A model generated the notes under the pieces. The model worked only from the letters and a program-made list of their open reading frames with translations, was not told where the DNA came from and ran no database searches. A program made the translations under genes and the position numbers. From Kineosporia corallincola (GTDB taxonomy: Bacteria; Actinomycetota; Actinomycetes; Actinomycetales; Kineosporiaceae), in the NCBI RefSeq assembly GCF_018499875.1, contig NZ_JAHBAY010000006.1, positions 62,001 to 126,000 of the forward strand: a stretch of DNA of 64,000 nt. The letters run 5' to 3'. Of the stretch, positions 52,471-61,378 are shown in pieces (position 1 is the stretch's first letter; every line of letters begins with the position of its first letter).

Positions 52471-54380
52471 CGACGAGCCCTCCGAACGCCGGGCCGCCCC
52501 GGCAGGCCGGGCCGTCGCCAGTCGCCGGACGTCGGCGGCTGGGTGACGTGCTGGTGGAGTCCGGCCTGCTCACGGCCGAGCAGCTGGAGCTGGCCCTCAA
52601 CGACCAGCGCCGCCCCGACGCCCCGCGCCGCCGCCTCGGCCAGGTGGTGTCCGACCTCGGCCTGGCCACCGAGCGCGACGTCGCCGAGGCCCTGGCCAAA
52701 CTGCTCGGCCTCCAGATCGTCGACCTCTCGCGCACGATGCCCGCCCCCGACGTGGTGCGTCTGCTGCCCCGCGCGGTGGCCGAGCGAACCCGCGTGCTGG
52801 TGCTCGACCGCACCTCCAAGGGCCTGCTGGTGGCGGCCGCCGACCCGACGAACGTGCTCGCGCTCGACGACGTGAAGCTGTACACCCGCAGCGCGGACAT
52901 CACCGTGATGGTGGCGACCGACAGCCAGATCCGCGATCAGCTGGCCCGGGCCTGGTCGCTCGGCGCCGACTCCAGCGCGGTGTCGATGGCCGAGGAGAGC
53001 GTCGAGGAGGACGAGGCCGACCTCACCTTGCTGGGCGCGACCGACGACGAGGCGCCCATCGTCAAGCTGGTCAACCGGATCTTCGGCGACGCCGTGCGGC
53101 TGCGCGCGTCCGACATCCACGTCGAGGTGCAGCGCGAGGTGCTGCGCGTGCGCTACCGCATCGACGGCCTGCTGCGCGACGTGATGAACGCGCCGCGCCG
53201 GATCGCCACCTCGGTGATCAGCCGGATCAAGATCATGTCCGGCCTGGACATCTCCGAGCGCCGGATCCCGCAGGACGGCCGAACCCGGATCGTGGTCGAG
53301 GGCATGGCCATCGACTGCCGCATCAGCACCCTGCCCAGCCTGCACGGCGAGAAGGTCGTCATCCGGCTGCTGACCCGCGGCGACGAGGTGCCGTCGCTGT
53401 CGCAGCTGGGCTTCGAGCCGGACCAGCTGGCCAACTTCGAGGCGTCGCTGGCCGTGCCGCAGGGCCTGGTGCTGATCACCGGGCCCACCGGCTCGGGCAA
53501 GACGAACACCCTGTACTCCGCGATCGCGCAGATCAGCGACCCGGAGAAGAACATCGTGACGCTGGAGGACCCGGTCGAGGTGCAGCTGCCAGGCATCACC
53601 CAGGTCGGGGCGAACGCCAAGATCGGGATGACCTTCGCGGCCGGCCTGCGCTCGATCCTGCGGCAGGACCCGGACATCATCCTGGTCGGTGAGGTGCGTG
53701 ACGAGGAGACCGCCGAGCTGGCGCTGACCGCCTCGATCACCGGTCACCTGGTGCTCACCACGCTGCACACCAACTCGGCCGTCGCGGCCCTGACCCGCCT
53801 GGTCGACATGGGCGTCGAGCCGTTCCTCGTCGCGTCGTCACTGACCTGCGCGATCGCCCAGCGTCTGGTGCGCACGCCGTGCCAGAGCTGCGCGGCGCCG
53901 TACCTGCCGAGCCAGGACACGCTGACCGTGCTCGGGCTGCTGCCGTCCGACCTGGCCGGGGCCACCCCGCTGATGGGCACCGGCTGCCCGGAGTGCGGTG
54001 GCACCGGGTACAAGGGCCGCACCGCGGTGTACGAGGTGCTCGTGGTGGACAACACCATGCGCCAGGTACTGATGAAGGACGCCAGCGAGGCCGCGATCAG
54101 CGCGGCCGCGCGGGCCGCCGGGATGTCCACGTTGCGGGCCTCGGGCCTGCGCAAGGCCAGGGCCGGCAAGACCACCTACGAGGAGGTCATCCGGGTCACC
54201 CAGTCCGACGCCGAGGCCGCCCATGCCTGTCCGCAGTGCGGCAGGCACGTGGGCGAGGACATGATCGCCTGCCCGTACTGCGGCACCAACCTGGACCGCG
54301 GGCACTGCCAGAACTGCGGGCGCTCGGTCGAGGCGGACTGGCGGCTGTGCCCCTACTGCCGCAACGCCTTACCCACCTAG
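52467..54380 (+). CDS. GspE/PilB-type ATPase with C-terminal zinc ribbons
   Basis: A 637-residue type II/IV secretion ATPase. It has an MshEN-like N-domain (about 15-165), LRASDIHVEVQREVLRVRYR, Walker A ITGPTGSGKTNTLYSAI, DIILVGEVRDEETAELALTA (Walker B) and the zinc tetracysteine CQSCAAP with CPECGGTGYKGRT. After residue about 575 follow unusual double zinc ribbons (CPQCGRHVGEDMIACPYCG and CQNCGRSVEADWRLCPYC). It normally powers pilus assembly. No pilin or membrane partner is adjacent; it is cotranslated with DUF1003 through a GTGA overlap. Confidence 0.9.
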   Translation: MTTSPPNAGPPRQAGPSPVAGRRRLGDVLVESGLLTAEQLELALNDQRRPDAPRRRLGQVVSDLGLATERDVAEALAKLLGLQIVDLSRTMPAPDVVRLLPRAVAERTRVLVLDRTSKGLLVAAADPTNVLALDDVKLYTRSADITVMVATDSQIRDQLARAWSLGADSSAVSMAEESVEEDEADLTLLGATDDEAPIVKLVNRIFGDAVRLRASDIHVEVQREVLRVRYRIDGLLRDVMNAPRRIATSVISRIKIMSGLDISERRIPQDGRTRIVVEGMAIDCRISTLPSLHGEKVVIRLLTRGDEVPSLSQLGFEPDQLANFEASLAVPQGLVLITGPTGSGKTNTLYSAIAQISDPEKNIVTLEDPVEVQLPGITQVGANAKIGMTFAAGLRSILRQDPDIILVGEVRDEETAELALTASITGHLVLTTLHTNSAVAALTRLVDMGVEPFLVASSLTCAIAQRLVRTPCQSCAAPYLPSQDTLTVLGLLPSDLAGATPLMGTGCPECGGTGYKGRTAVYEVLVVDNTMRQVLMKDASEAAISAAARAAGMSTLRASGLRKARAGKTTYEEVIRVTQSDAEAAHACPQCGRHVGEDMIACPYCGTNLDRGHCQNCGRSVEADWRLCPYCRNALPT

Positions 54381-54830
54381 CTGCTTCTTCAGCAGCAGGG
54401 CGGCCTCGGCGGAGAGCAGGCGCAGTTCCTCCACCTGGGAATCGGTCCAGAGGCGCGGCTTGTGGTCGATCGCGCACAGCGCCCCCACCACGACGCCGTC
54501 GGCGATCAGCGGCACCCCGGCGTAGGCGATCACCCCGAGTTCCATGATCGCGTGGTTGCGGGCCACCAGCGGGTCGTCGTTGGCGTTGGCCACCACGAAC
54601 GGCTCGCCCGAGGTGACCACGTGCTGGCAGAAGGAGTGGGTCAGCGGGGTCCAGCGCTCGGAGCTCCACGGCTCGGCCAGCCCGAAGGCACCCGGCAGGG
54701 CCTGCCCCTCCTCGTCGACCAGCGTCATCAGGGCGACAGGGCTGCCCAGCCGGGAGGCCGTGCGCACGCACAGCTCGTCGAAACTCGGCACCGCACCCGC
54801 CGGCAGCGGGGTTCGTGGCGGTAGTACCAC
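54369..54830 (-). CDS. GAF-domain protein
   Basis: A single GAF domain of about 150 residues: FDELCVRTASRLGSPVALMT, GEPFVVANANDDPLVARNHA, YAGVPLIADGVVVGALCAI. It would bind a small ligand or chromophore, or sense redox; no output domain is present. The start is uncertain. I use a GTG at 54830 just after ggagg, because the in-frame region upstream (to TTG 54962) has poor third-position GC. It converges with the secretion ATPase gene (12-base overlap) and diverges from mrp. Confidence 0.75.
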   Translation of the reverse strand: MVLPPRTPLPAGAVPSFDELCVRTASRLGSPVALMTLVDEEGQALPGAFGLAEPWSSERWTPLTHSFCQHVVTSGEPFVVANANDDPLVARNHAIMELGVIAYAGVPLIADGVVVGALCAIDHKPRLWTDSQVEELRLLSAEAALLLKKQLGG

Positions 54831-55010
54831 CACACCTCCAAGGTCGTTCCGACCGACGCTCTTCTCCCCCGCCGGTCGTGGTCCCGTGAATCGCTGGGCG
54901 CCCCCGGGCCCGGGACCATCTTGGAGCACATCGCGCCATTCCGCGCGCCGAATCGTTATCAACCGACCCGCGCGTCCTGCACCGTGTCGCGAGGGTCATA
55001 CCATCGGTGT

Positions 55011-56141
55011 ATGCCAGCGCCGCTGCTCGATGCCGTCCACGCCGCTCTCGCCACGGTGAACGATCCCGAGATCCGCCGTCCGATCACCGAACTCGACATG
55101 GTCGAGTCGGTAGACGTCGACGGCTCGACGATCCGGGTCTCCGTGCTGCTGACCGTGGCGGCCTGCCCGATGCGTGACCGGCTGACCTCCGACGTGAAGG
55201 CGGCGGTCGGCGCGCTCGACGGCGTCGACGAGGTGCGGGTCGACCTCGGCGTGATGTCCGACGAGCAGCGCGGGGCGCTGCGCGAGAAACTGCGCGGCGG
55301 CGAGGTCGCCCGCGAGATCCCGTTCGCCAAGCCGGGTTCGCTGACCCGGATCTACGCGGTCGCCTCCGGAAAGGGCGGTGTGGGCAAGTCGTCGGTCACG
55401 GTCAACCTGGCCGCCGCGATGGCGGCCGACGGCCTGTCGGTCGGCGTGCTCGACGCCGACGTCTACGGCTTCTCGGTGCCCCGCATGCTCGGCGTCGACC
55501 GGCCGCCCACGCGCATGGACGAGATGATCCTGCCGCCGGTCGCACACGACGTGAAGGTCATCTCGATCGGCATGTTCGTGCCCGGCAACCAGCCGGTGGT
55601 GTGGCGCGGGCCGATGCTGCACCGGGCGCTGGAGCAGTTCCTCACCGACGTGTTCTGGGGCGACCTCGACGTGCTCCTGCTCGACCTGCCGCCCGGCACC
55701 GGCGACATCGCGATCAGTGTGGCCCAGCTGCTGCCGACCGCCGAGATCCTGGTCGTCACCACCCCGCAGACCGCGGCCGCCGAGGTGGCCGAGCGGGCCG
55801 GGTCGATCGCGCTCCAGACCAAGCAGCAGGTGGTCGGCGTGGTCGAGAACATGTCGTGGCTGGAGCAGCCCGACGGCAGCCGGCTGGAGATCTTCGGCTC
55901 GGGTGGTGGCCAGACGGTGGCGAACTCGCTCGGCGAGTCGATCGGCGCGCCGGTTCCGCTGCTCGGCCAGATTCCGCTGGACACCTCGCTGCGCGAGGGC
56001 GGTGACGTGGGGACGCCCGTGGTTCTGTCGCACCCCGACAGCGCGGCCTCCCAGGCGCTCACCCAGGTGGCGCGCAGGCTGGGCAAGCGGGCGCGTGGGC
56101 TGGCCGGGCGCTCGCTGGGACTGACCCCGGCGGGTCGCTAG
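55011..56141 (+). CDS. mrp: Mrp/ApbC/Nbp35-family Fe-S carrier ATPase
   Basis: A 376-residue protein with an N-terminal MIP18-like (DUF59) domain (VNDPEIRRPITELDMVESVD to about 95) and a P-loop ATPase: VASGKGGVGKSSVTVNLAAA, GVLDADVYGFSVPRMLG, LLDLPPGTGDIAISVAQL. It inserts or transfers Fe-S clusters. The CxxC that scaffolds clusters in many homologues is not evident near the C-terminus, as in other actinobacterial forms. ATG 55011 follows the divergent GAF region. Confidence 0.92.
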   Translation: MPAPLLDAVHAALATVNDPEIRRPITELDMVESVDVDGSTIRVSVLLTVAACPMRDRLTSDVKAAVGALDGVDEVRVDLGVMSDEQRGALREKLRGGEVAREIPFAKPGSLTRIYAVASGKGGVGKSSVTVNLAAAMAADGLSVGVLDADVYGFSVPRMLGVDRPPTRMDEMILPPVAHDVKVISIGMFVPGNQPVVWRGPMLHRALEQFLTDVFWGDLDVLLLDLPPGTGDIAISVAQLLPTAEILVVTTPQTAAAEVAERAGSIALQTKQQVVGVVENMSWLEQPDGSRLEIFGSGGGQTVANSLGESIGAPVPLLGQIPLDTSLREGGDVGTPVVLSHPDSAASQALTQVARRLGKRARGLAGRSLGLTPAGR

Positions 56142-56149
56142 AGACGCGA

Positions 56150-56181
56150 GATCGTGCGGAGGCAGCTGCCTCCGCACGATC
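56150..56181. terminator. Perfect 32-base palindromic terminator
   Basis: Arms gatcgtgcggaggcag and its exact reverse complement meet with no loop bases, between the convergent mrp and tatB genes, so it can end both transcripts. Confidence 0.75.
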
Positions 56182-56187
56182 CGTCAC

Positions 56188-56216
56188 TCCGGTTGCCTAG
56201 GTCCGGTTGCCTAGGT
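56188..56216. repeat. Tandem 14-15 base duplication at the tatB stop
   Basis: tccggttgcctaggt occurs twice in direct succession (sharing one base), the second copy containing the tatB stop codon. It looks like a small slippage duplication. Confidence 0.6.
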
Positions 56217-56669
56217 GGCGTCGGGGTCGAAGGCCGGGGTGCCGGCGGGCGGCTTCGGGGTGTCGTCGTTCTTCTCCGAGCCGCCCGGGGCCGAACTGCT
56301 TGAGGACGACGAGGAGCGCGCCGCGGCACCGTTGGCCGACGGCTTGGCGCCGTCCGTGCTCAGCCCTTCCTTGGTGTACCCGTTCTCCTTCAGACCGAGC
56401 GGGTCGTCCGGGTCCCAGGCGTCGGCCAGCGCCTCGCGCACGATGCGGCGCGGGTCGTACTGGCGCGGATCGAGCTTCTGCCAGTCGATCTCGTCGAACT
56501 CGGGCCCGAGCTCCTCGCGCACCTGACGGCTGGCGCCCTGCGCCATCCGCCGGAGCTCGACGACGATCCGGGCGAGCTGCTGCGCGTACTGAGGCAGCCG
56601 CTCCGGGCCGAGCACGACCGCAGCCACCGCCAGCAAGACGATGAACTCAGCCGGATTGATACCGAACAC
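56211..56669 (-). CDS. tatB: Sec-independent translocase TatB
   Basis: A 152-residue twin-arginine translocase receptor component. One N-terminal membrane helix (MFGINPAEFIVLLAVAAVVL), the hinge GPERLP, and an amphipathic helix (YAQQLARIVVELRRMAQGA) are the TatA/B hallmarks; the longer length and DPDDPLGLKEN segment suit actinobacterial TatB. The tail after about 100 is Ser/Lys/Pro-rich. It lies next to htrA and sigE as in mycobacteria. Confidence 0.9.
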   Translation of the reverse strand: MFGINPAEFIVLLAVAAVVLGPERLPQYAQQLARIVVELRRMAQGASRQVREELGPEFDEIDWQKLDPRQYDPRRIVREALADAWDPDDPLGLKENGYTKEGLSTDGAKPSANGAAARSSSSSSSSAPGGSEKNDDTPKPPAGTPAFDPDAT

Positions 56670-56751
56670 AACGCGAGACTAGGCGCTGCCGAGCGGAACT
56701 CCAACCGCCCGGTACGCCGTATTGGTCTGGTGGTTCCCGTAGTCGCCACGC

Positions 56752-58815
56752 TCAGTCACTGGACGCACTCAGCTTCACCTTCACGTCTTTCTCGCCACCG
56801 CCGTCGCGGCGGATGGTCAGGGTCACCGTGTCGCCCGGCGTCTCTGCGCGGATCGCGACGATCAGCTCGTCCGGCGCCGTCACCGGCCGGCCGTTGAACT
56901 TCGTGATCACGTCGCCCGGTTCGATGCCGGCCTCGTCGGCCGGGCCGCCCGAGGTGACCGGGTCCTGGCCGTCCGTGGCGCTCTGGCTGACCAGCACGCC
57001 CTCGCCGGTGTAGGACGAGTCGAGGGTGACGCCGATGATCGGGTGGTCGGCCTTACCGGTGCGGATGAGCTGCTCGGCGGTGCGCTGGGCCTGGTTGCTG
57101 GGGATCGCGAAGCCCAGCCCGATGCTGCCGCCGGTGGTGCCGCTCGTGCCGGTGGAGTCGGGCACCCGGGCGATCGCCGAGTTCACCGCGATCACGTGGC
57201 CCGCGGCGTTCACCAGCGGGCCGCCGGAGTTGCCGGGGTTGATCGCGGCGTCGGTCTGGATCGCGTTGATGAAGGCCGGGGTGTCGCCCTCGCCGGCGGC
57301 GACCGGGCGGTTCAGGGCGCTCACGATGCCGGTGGTGACGGTGCCCTGAAGACCCAGCGGGGCGCCGATCGCCACCACCGGGTCGCCCACCTGCACCTCG
57401 TCGGAGTCACCGAAGGTGAGTTCTTGCAGGCCCTTGGCCTTCACCTTGACCACGGCCAGGTCGTACGACGCGTCGGCCCCCACCACGGTGCCCTTGGCCT
57501 GGGTGCCGTCCTGGAACACGACCTGGATGGACGACGCGGTGCTGTCGGTCTCGGCCGACACCACGTGGTTGTTGGTGAGGATGTAGCCCTTCTCGGCGTC
57601 GACCACGAAACCCGAGCCGGTGCCCTCGGTGGTGCCCGCCGTGACCTCCAGCGACACCACGCTCGGCGTCACCGCCGTGGCCACCGCGGTGACCTCACCG
57701 GCCGTCTGCTCGCGGTTGTCCTTCACCGGGTCGGGCAGCGACACCGTGGGGTCGCGCCCGTCGGTGCCGGAGATGTCGTCGTAGAGGGCACTGCCGCCGA
57801 ACCCGCCCAGCACTCCGGCGAGCAGCCCGACCCCGAGCGCCGCCGCGATCAGCGAGGCGCGACCGGAAGTGCGGCCGGTGGCCCGGCCCGCGGGGATCGG
57901 CGGGGGCGGGCCCCAGGGCTGGGTGCCCGGCGTGGCGCCGTCGCTTGGCTGCTGCGGGTGGGGCTGGGGGCCGTAGCCGTACTGGTTCTGCTGGCCGTAC
58001 TGGTTCTGCTGGGTGGTGGTGCCGTACTGCTGGTTCGGGTGCTGCTGGCCCGGGTTGTCACCCAGGTCTGCCGACCACGGGCCCGGACGGCCGGGATTCG
58101 GCCCGCTGGGTGAGGACCAGGCGCTCGGCGGGGCCTGGAACAGCGGGGTGCGCTGCTCGGCCTGGACCGGCGCGGCCTGCGGGTACGGGGTGTGCTGTGT
58201 GGCGTCGTCGGCGTTGCTGAACTGGGACTGCTGCTGGTTGGCCGGGTAGGCGGGCCAGGCGGGGGCGGTGACGGTCTGGGGAGGCGTCGGCACGCCGGGC
58301 CGGTCGGCCTCGTGCGACGGGCTCGTGGCTGCCGTGTCGCTGTCGAGTTCCGCCTGCTCCGGCCGGTTCAGCTCGGACGTGGAACCGTAGGACTGCGGGG
58401 AGTGCTCGGCACCCGGCTGCGCATCGTGACCCGCGAGCGTCGCGCTCTGGTCACCGTACCCCAGGGGGCGGGTCCGCTGAACGTCCGGCGCGGCATCGGA
58501 CCGCGGCGACAGGTCTTCCGGATCAGCCGAAAAGGACTGCGCAGAGCCGTATCCCGATGCCTTCGCAGCCGATTCCCCGGGCTGGGCGAGATGGCCGTAC
58601 GTCGCACGGGGTTGCGTTTCATCGAACCGCGCCTCGTCAGACCGCTGCGCCCCGGACGGCGTCATTCCCGTCTGCGGCGTCCCGGGCTGTGGCGTTCCCG
58701 ACTGCAACGTCTCCGACTGTGGCGTTCCGGGCTGCGTCGCTCCGGTCGCCGGCGTCCCGGCCGGCGGCGCCCAGTAGACCTGCTCGTCCTTTGACGGCTG
58801 GTCCTCGTCAGTCAT
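56752..58815 (-). CDS. htrA: HtrA/DegP-like membrane serine protease with PDZ
   Basis: A 687-residue envelope protease. About 300 cytoplasmic residues rich in Pro, Gln and Ser (PGTPQ and GQQNQYG repeats) precede a membrane helix (ASLIAAALGVGLLAGVL). The trypsin-like domain has the His in GYILTNNHVVSAE, the Asp in ASYDLAVVKVKA and the Ser in INPGNSGGPLVNAAG; a C-terminal PDZ follows (SGGPADEAGIEPGDVITKFNG). It degrades misfolded exported proteins, and sits with sigE/rseA as the envelope-stress module. Confidence 0.93.
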   Translation of the reverse strand: MTDEDQPSKDEQVYWAPPAGTPATGATQPGTPQSETLQSGTPQPGTPQTGMTPSGAQRSDEARFDETQPRATYGHLAQPGESAAKASGYGSAQSFSADPEDLSPRSDAAPDVQRTRPLGYGDQSATLAGHDAQPGAEHSPQSYGSTSELNRPEQAELDSDTAATSPSHEADRPGVPTPPQTVTAPAWPAYPANQQQSQFSNADDATQHTPYPQAAPVQAEQRTPLFQAPPSAWSSPSGPNPGRPGPWSADLGDNPGQQHPNQQYGTTTQQNQYGQQNQYGYGPQPHPQQPSDGATPGTQPWGPPPPIPAGRATGRTSGRASLIAAALGVGLLAGVLGGFGGSALYDDISGTDGRDPTVSLPDPVKDNREQTAGEVTAVATAVTPSVVSLEVTAGTTEGTGSGFVVDAEKGYILTNNHVVSAETDSTASSIQVVFQDGTQAKGTVVGADASYDLAVVKVKAKGLQELTFGDSDEVQVGDPVVAIGAPLGLQGTVTTGIVSALNRPVAAGEGDTPAFINAIQTDAAINPGNSGGPLVNAAGHVIAVNSAIARVPDSTGTSGTTGGSIGLGFAIPSNQAQRTAEQLIRTGKADHPIIGVTLDSSYTGEGVLVSQSATDGQDPVTSGGPADEAGIEPGDVITKFNGRPVTAPDELIVAIRAETPGDTVTLTIRRDGGGEKDVKVKLSASSD

Positions 58816-58949
58816 CCCTGCTCCTCGGCGGTGGTGCTCATGAGCGTGCGGTGGGCGGCCGGTTCAGGCCCGGGCCCAACTCTCGCACGCCTGTCAGAGC
58901 GCGGCGCATCGACACCAACGGACGCACTCTACGTGCGCGCGGGCGGGAT

Positions 58950-59537
58950 TCAGCGACCGCCCAGGCCCGTCCAGCTGTTCTCCGAGCTGAAGGGACTCAT
59001 GTTGGTGGTGGCGATGTGCCGGACCACGAAGCTGTCGACCGGTGTGACCACGTCGGCCGCGCTGACCGCGTGGCTGGCCACACCTCCGGCCACACCGGCC
59101 CCGACCAGGCAGGCGGCGCCGACCAGGGTGGCGGCGACACGGCGCTGGGGACGGCTGAGACGAGCACGGCGCTGACCGGCCAGCGCGTTGCCCCGGCTCG
59201 GCGGGGCGGGGGCGGCGAACACCCGCACGTCGTGACGACCTGCCGGGCGCAGACCCGCGCCGGGCGAGACGAACGCCGGTCGCGGGCTGCCGGGCACGTG
59301 CTCCCGCCGGGGCGGGAGCGGGCCGGCCGGACCGCCCAGGTCGAGCAGGTTCCGGAGCAGGTCGTCGCCCGGTTCCGGAACCACCAGGCTGGCGAGACGC
59401 TGCTTCATCAGCCGCTCGATCTCGAGCGCGTCCCGGCAGTCCCGGCAATCGGCGAGATGCCTGAGCGCGCGGTCGGCGGCGGCACCCTCGAGTTCGCCGT
59501 CGACCAGCTCGCTCAGACGTCCACCGAGATGGCTCAT
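58950..59537 (-). CDS. rseA: Anti-sigma factor with zinc-binding ZAS domain (RseA-like)
   Basis: A 195-residue partner of SigE. The N-terminal ZAS domain ([16 protein letters not shown], then [20 protein letters not shown]) has the HxxxCxxC zinc site. A membrane-like stretch ([20 protein letters not shown]) at about 130-150 would anchor it. The ATG overlaps the sigE stop as ATGA (59534-59537), so both are made in fixed ratio. Release on envelope or redox stress would free SigE. Confidence 0.88.
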   Translation of the reverse strand: MSHLGGRLSELVDGELEGAAADRALRHLADCRDCRDALEIERLMKQRLASLVVPEPGDDLLRNLLDLGGPAGPLPPRREHVPGSPRPAFVSPGAGLRPAGRHDVRVFAAPAPPSRGNALAGQRRARLSRPQRRVAATLVGAACLVGAGVAGGVASHAVSAADVVTPVDSFVVRHIATTNMSPFSSENSWTGLGGR

Positions 59538-60367
59538 GGGGCTACCTGACCGGAGGGAGCGACCACGCTGCCCTGGGTGTAGGCGGGCACGGTGGGCCGG
59601 CGGTGCGCCAGTTCCTCGCGCAGCAGCGCACGACCGCGGTGGATGCGGGAGCGCACGGTGCCGAGCTTCACGTCGAGCGTGGCGGCGATCTCCTCGTAGG
59701 ACAGACCCTCGATGTCGCACAGCACGACCGCGGCCCGGAAGTCGGGCGGCAGCGCGTCGAGCGCCCGCTGCACGTCGTAGTCGAGGTTGTTGTGCTCCCA
59801 GGCCCGCTCCGGACCGGCCTCGCGACCGGGCAGCCGGTCGGTGACCTCGTCGGTCAGGTTGTCGAACCGGATGCGCTGCTTGCGCCGCGCCTGGTCGAGG
59901 AAGAGGTTGGTGGTGATGCGGTGCAGCCACCCCTCGAACGTGCCCGGGGTGTAGGAGGAGAGCGAGCGGAAGACCCGGACGAAGACCTCCTGGGTGAGGT
60001 CCTCGGCGTCGTGCTGGTTGCCGGTCAGCCGGTAGGCCAGCCGGTACACCCGGGCCGAGTGCTCCCGGACGATCTCGTCCCAGCTCGGCGGCGTCCAGGC
60101 GACCTCCGCCGCAGCGGCCTGGGCAGGCGAGGTGGAACGCTCCACGGCGCGTGCCTCTGACGTTTGCGGTGCCTCGTGCGGCAACCCGGACCCTTCGGAC
60201 GGTGCGAGGCGGGACTCACCCACGCCTCGGCCCGTCCGGTCCTGCGCGCGACCCCGACCGAACAGCCTCAGCGGGAACGACCCCGCAGGTATCGCGTACG
60301 CCGACACCCTGCCTCCCATCCTCGCCCACGCTTCGGGCCTCGTGCCACTCACGTGAGCGCCTCTCAC
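59534..60367 (-). CDS. sigE: ECF sigma factor SigE
   Basis: A 277-residue group IV sigma factor for envelope stress. Region 2 is [20 protein letters not shown] and [20 protein letters not shown]; region 4 is [20 protein letters not shown] and [20 protein letters not shown]. Similarity to mycobacterial SigE is strong over these parts. The first 80 residues are variable. The GTG at 60367 is favoured because a SigE-type promoter ends a few bases before it; alternatives are GTG 60349 and ATG 60319. Confidence 0.9.
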   Translation of the reverse strand: MRGAHVSGTRPEAWARMGGRVSAYAIPAGSFPLRLFGRGRAQDRTGRGVGESRLAPSEGSGLPHEAPQTSEARAVERSTSPAQAAAAEVAWTPPSWDEIVREHSARVYRLAYRLTGNQHDAEDLTQEVFVRVFRSLSSYTPGTFEGWLHRITTNLFLDQARRKQRIRFDNLTDEVTDRLPGREAGPERAWEHNNLDYDVQRALDALPPDFRAAVVLCDIEGLSYEEIAATLDVKLGTVRSRIHRGRALLREELAHRRPTVPAYTQGSVVAPSGQVAP

Positions 60368-60378
60368 TCAACTGGTCC

Positions 60379-60406
60379 CAACGCGTCACTTGGGTGCCGC
60401 GTTCCC
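60379..60406 (-). promoter_or_regulatory. Putative SigE-dependent promoter of sigE
   Basis: On the minus strand GGGAAC (60401-60406), 17 bases, then CGTTG (60379-60383), the GGAAC-N17-CGTT pattern of SigE/SigH-type ECF sigma factors. Transcription would begin near 60371, nearly at GTG 60367, giving a leaderless autoregulated transcript. Confidence 0.6.
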
Positions 60407-60629
60407 GATCGATACCGATGAACGCTGTCAGCCGAACCCTGGAGTTTCCTGGGAGCTCGTCGTCCCTCGATCACCCGACCATCCTCGGCGTCCGGGCCGC
60501 CGGGCGCCATCAGGCCGTTCCCCGGCCCGACCCTGAGGCGTTCCCAGGGCAGCGGCGGTACACCGGTTCCCCCTCGTGCACCACGCGCGGTACGCCCGGC
60601 GGGCGACGTCCCCTGTCTGTAGTAGATGA

Positions 60630-61343
60630 GTGTCGCGGGGACGGAGCATTAGGCTGTGCGGTATTGGTGGAGCTGTTCCACCACCAGCTACACCGCCACT
60701 GGAGCCAGCGATCAAAGCCCCGACGCCCGCCAGCTGGGCCTACGCCGAGACGTTCGTCCCCGAGGACGACGTGCTGGCCCGCGCCCGGGCCCGCGCCGAC
60801 GAGCTGGGCTGTTCCGCCATCGCCCCGGGCGCGGGCGCGGTTCTGGGCGTGCTGGCCGCCGCGCTGAAGGCCCGCGCGGTGGTCGAGATCGGCACCGGCG
60901 CCGGCGTCAGCGGTGTGCACCTGCTGCGCGGCATGCCCGCCGACGGCGTGCTCACCACGATCGACGTCGAGGTGGAGAACCAGCGGGCCGCCCGGGAGGC
61001 GTTCGCCGAGGCGGGCATTCGCCCCAACCGCACCCGGATGATTCCCGGCCGGGCCCTCGAGGTGCTGCCCCGGCTCACCGACGCCGCGTACGACCTGGTG
61101 CTACTGGAGGCGGGCACGATCGACGTGGACGAATACCTGGAGCAGGCCGTCCGGCTGCTGCGCCCCGGTGGCGCGCTGGCCCTCGACGGCGCCCTGCACC
61201 GCGACCGGGTGGCCGACCCGGCGCAGCGCGACGCCGTCACCACCTCGATCCGCGACCTGGGCAAGGCGGTGCGCGACCACAAGCAGCTGCTCCCCGCGCT
61301 GCTGCCGACCGGTGGCGGGCTGTTGCTGGCGGTGAAGCGCTGA
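60630..61343 (+). CDS. SAM-dependent O-methyltransferase
   Basis: A class I methyltransferase of up to 237 residues, of the catechol/caffeoyl-CoA type: VVEIGTGAGVSGVHLLRGMP, LTTIDVEVENQRAAREAFAE, AAYDLVLLEAGTIDVDEYLE. It is the counterpart of Rv1220c, beside sigE in mycobacteria. Substrate unknown. The start is uncertain; a GTG at 60630 is used, but the conserved part begins only near 60730 and the first 30 codons are of poor quality. Confidence 0.85.
   Translation: MSRGRSIRLCGIGGAVPPPATPPLEPAIKAPTPASWAYAETFVPEDDVLARARARADELGCSAIAPGAGAVLGVLAAALKARAVVEIGTGAGVSGVHLLRGMPADGVLTTIDVEVENQRAAREAFAEAGIRPNRTRMIPGRALEVLPRLTDAAYDLVLLEAGTIDVDEYLEQAVRLLRPGGALALDGALHRDRVADPAQRDAVTTSIRDLGKAVRDHKQLLPALLPTGGGLLLAVKR
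60665..60683. promoter_or_regulatory. Inverted repeat TGGTGGA-N5-TCCACCA
   Basis: Perfect 7-bp inverted repeat with a five-base spacer at the beginning of the methyltransferase gene. It could be an operator or an mRNA hairpin hiding the start, and it suggests the true start may be later. Confidence 0.35.
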
Positions 61344-61378
61344 GCGGCGGCACCGGGGACAGACCCGGCACCGAGCAG

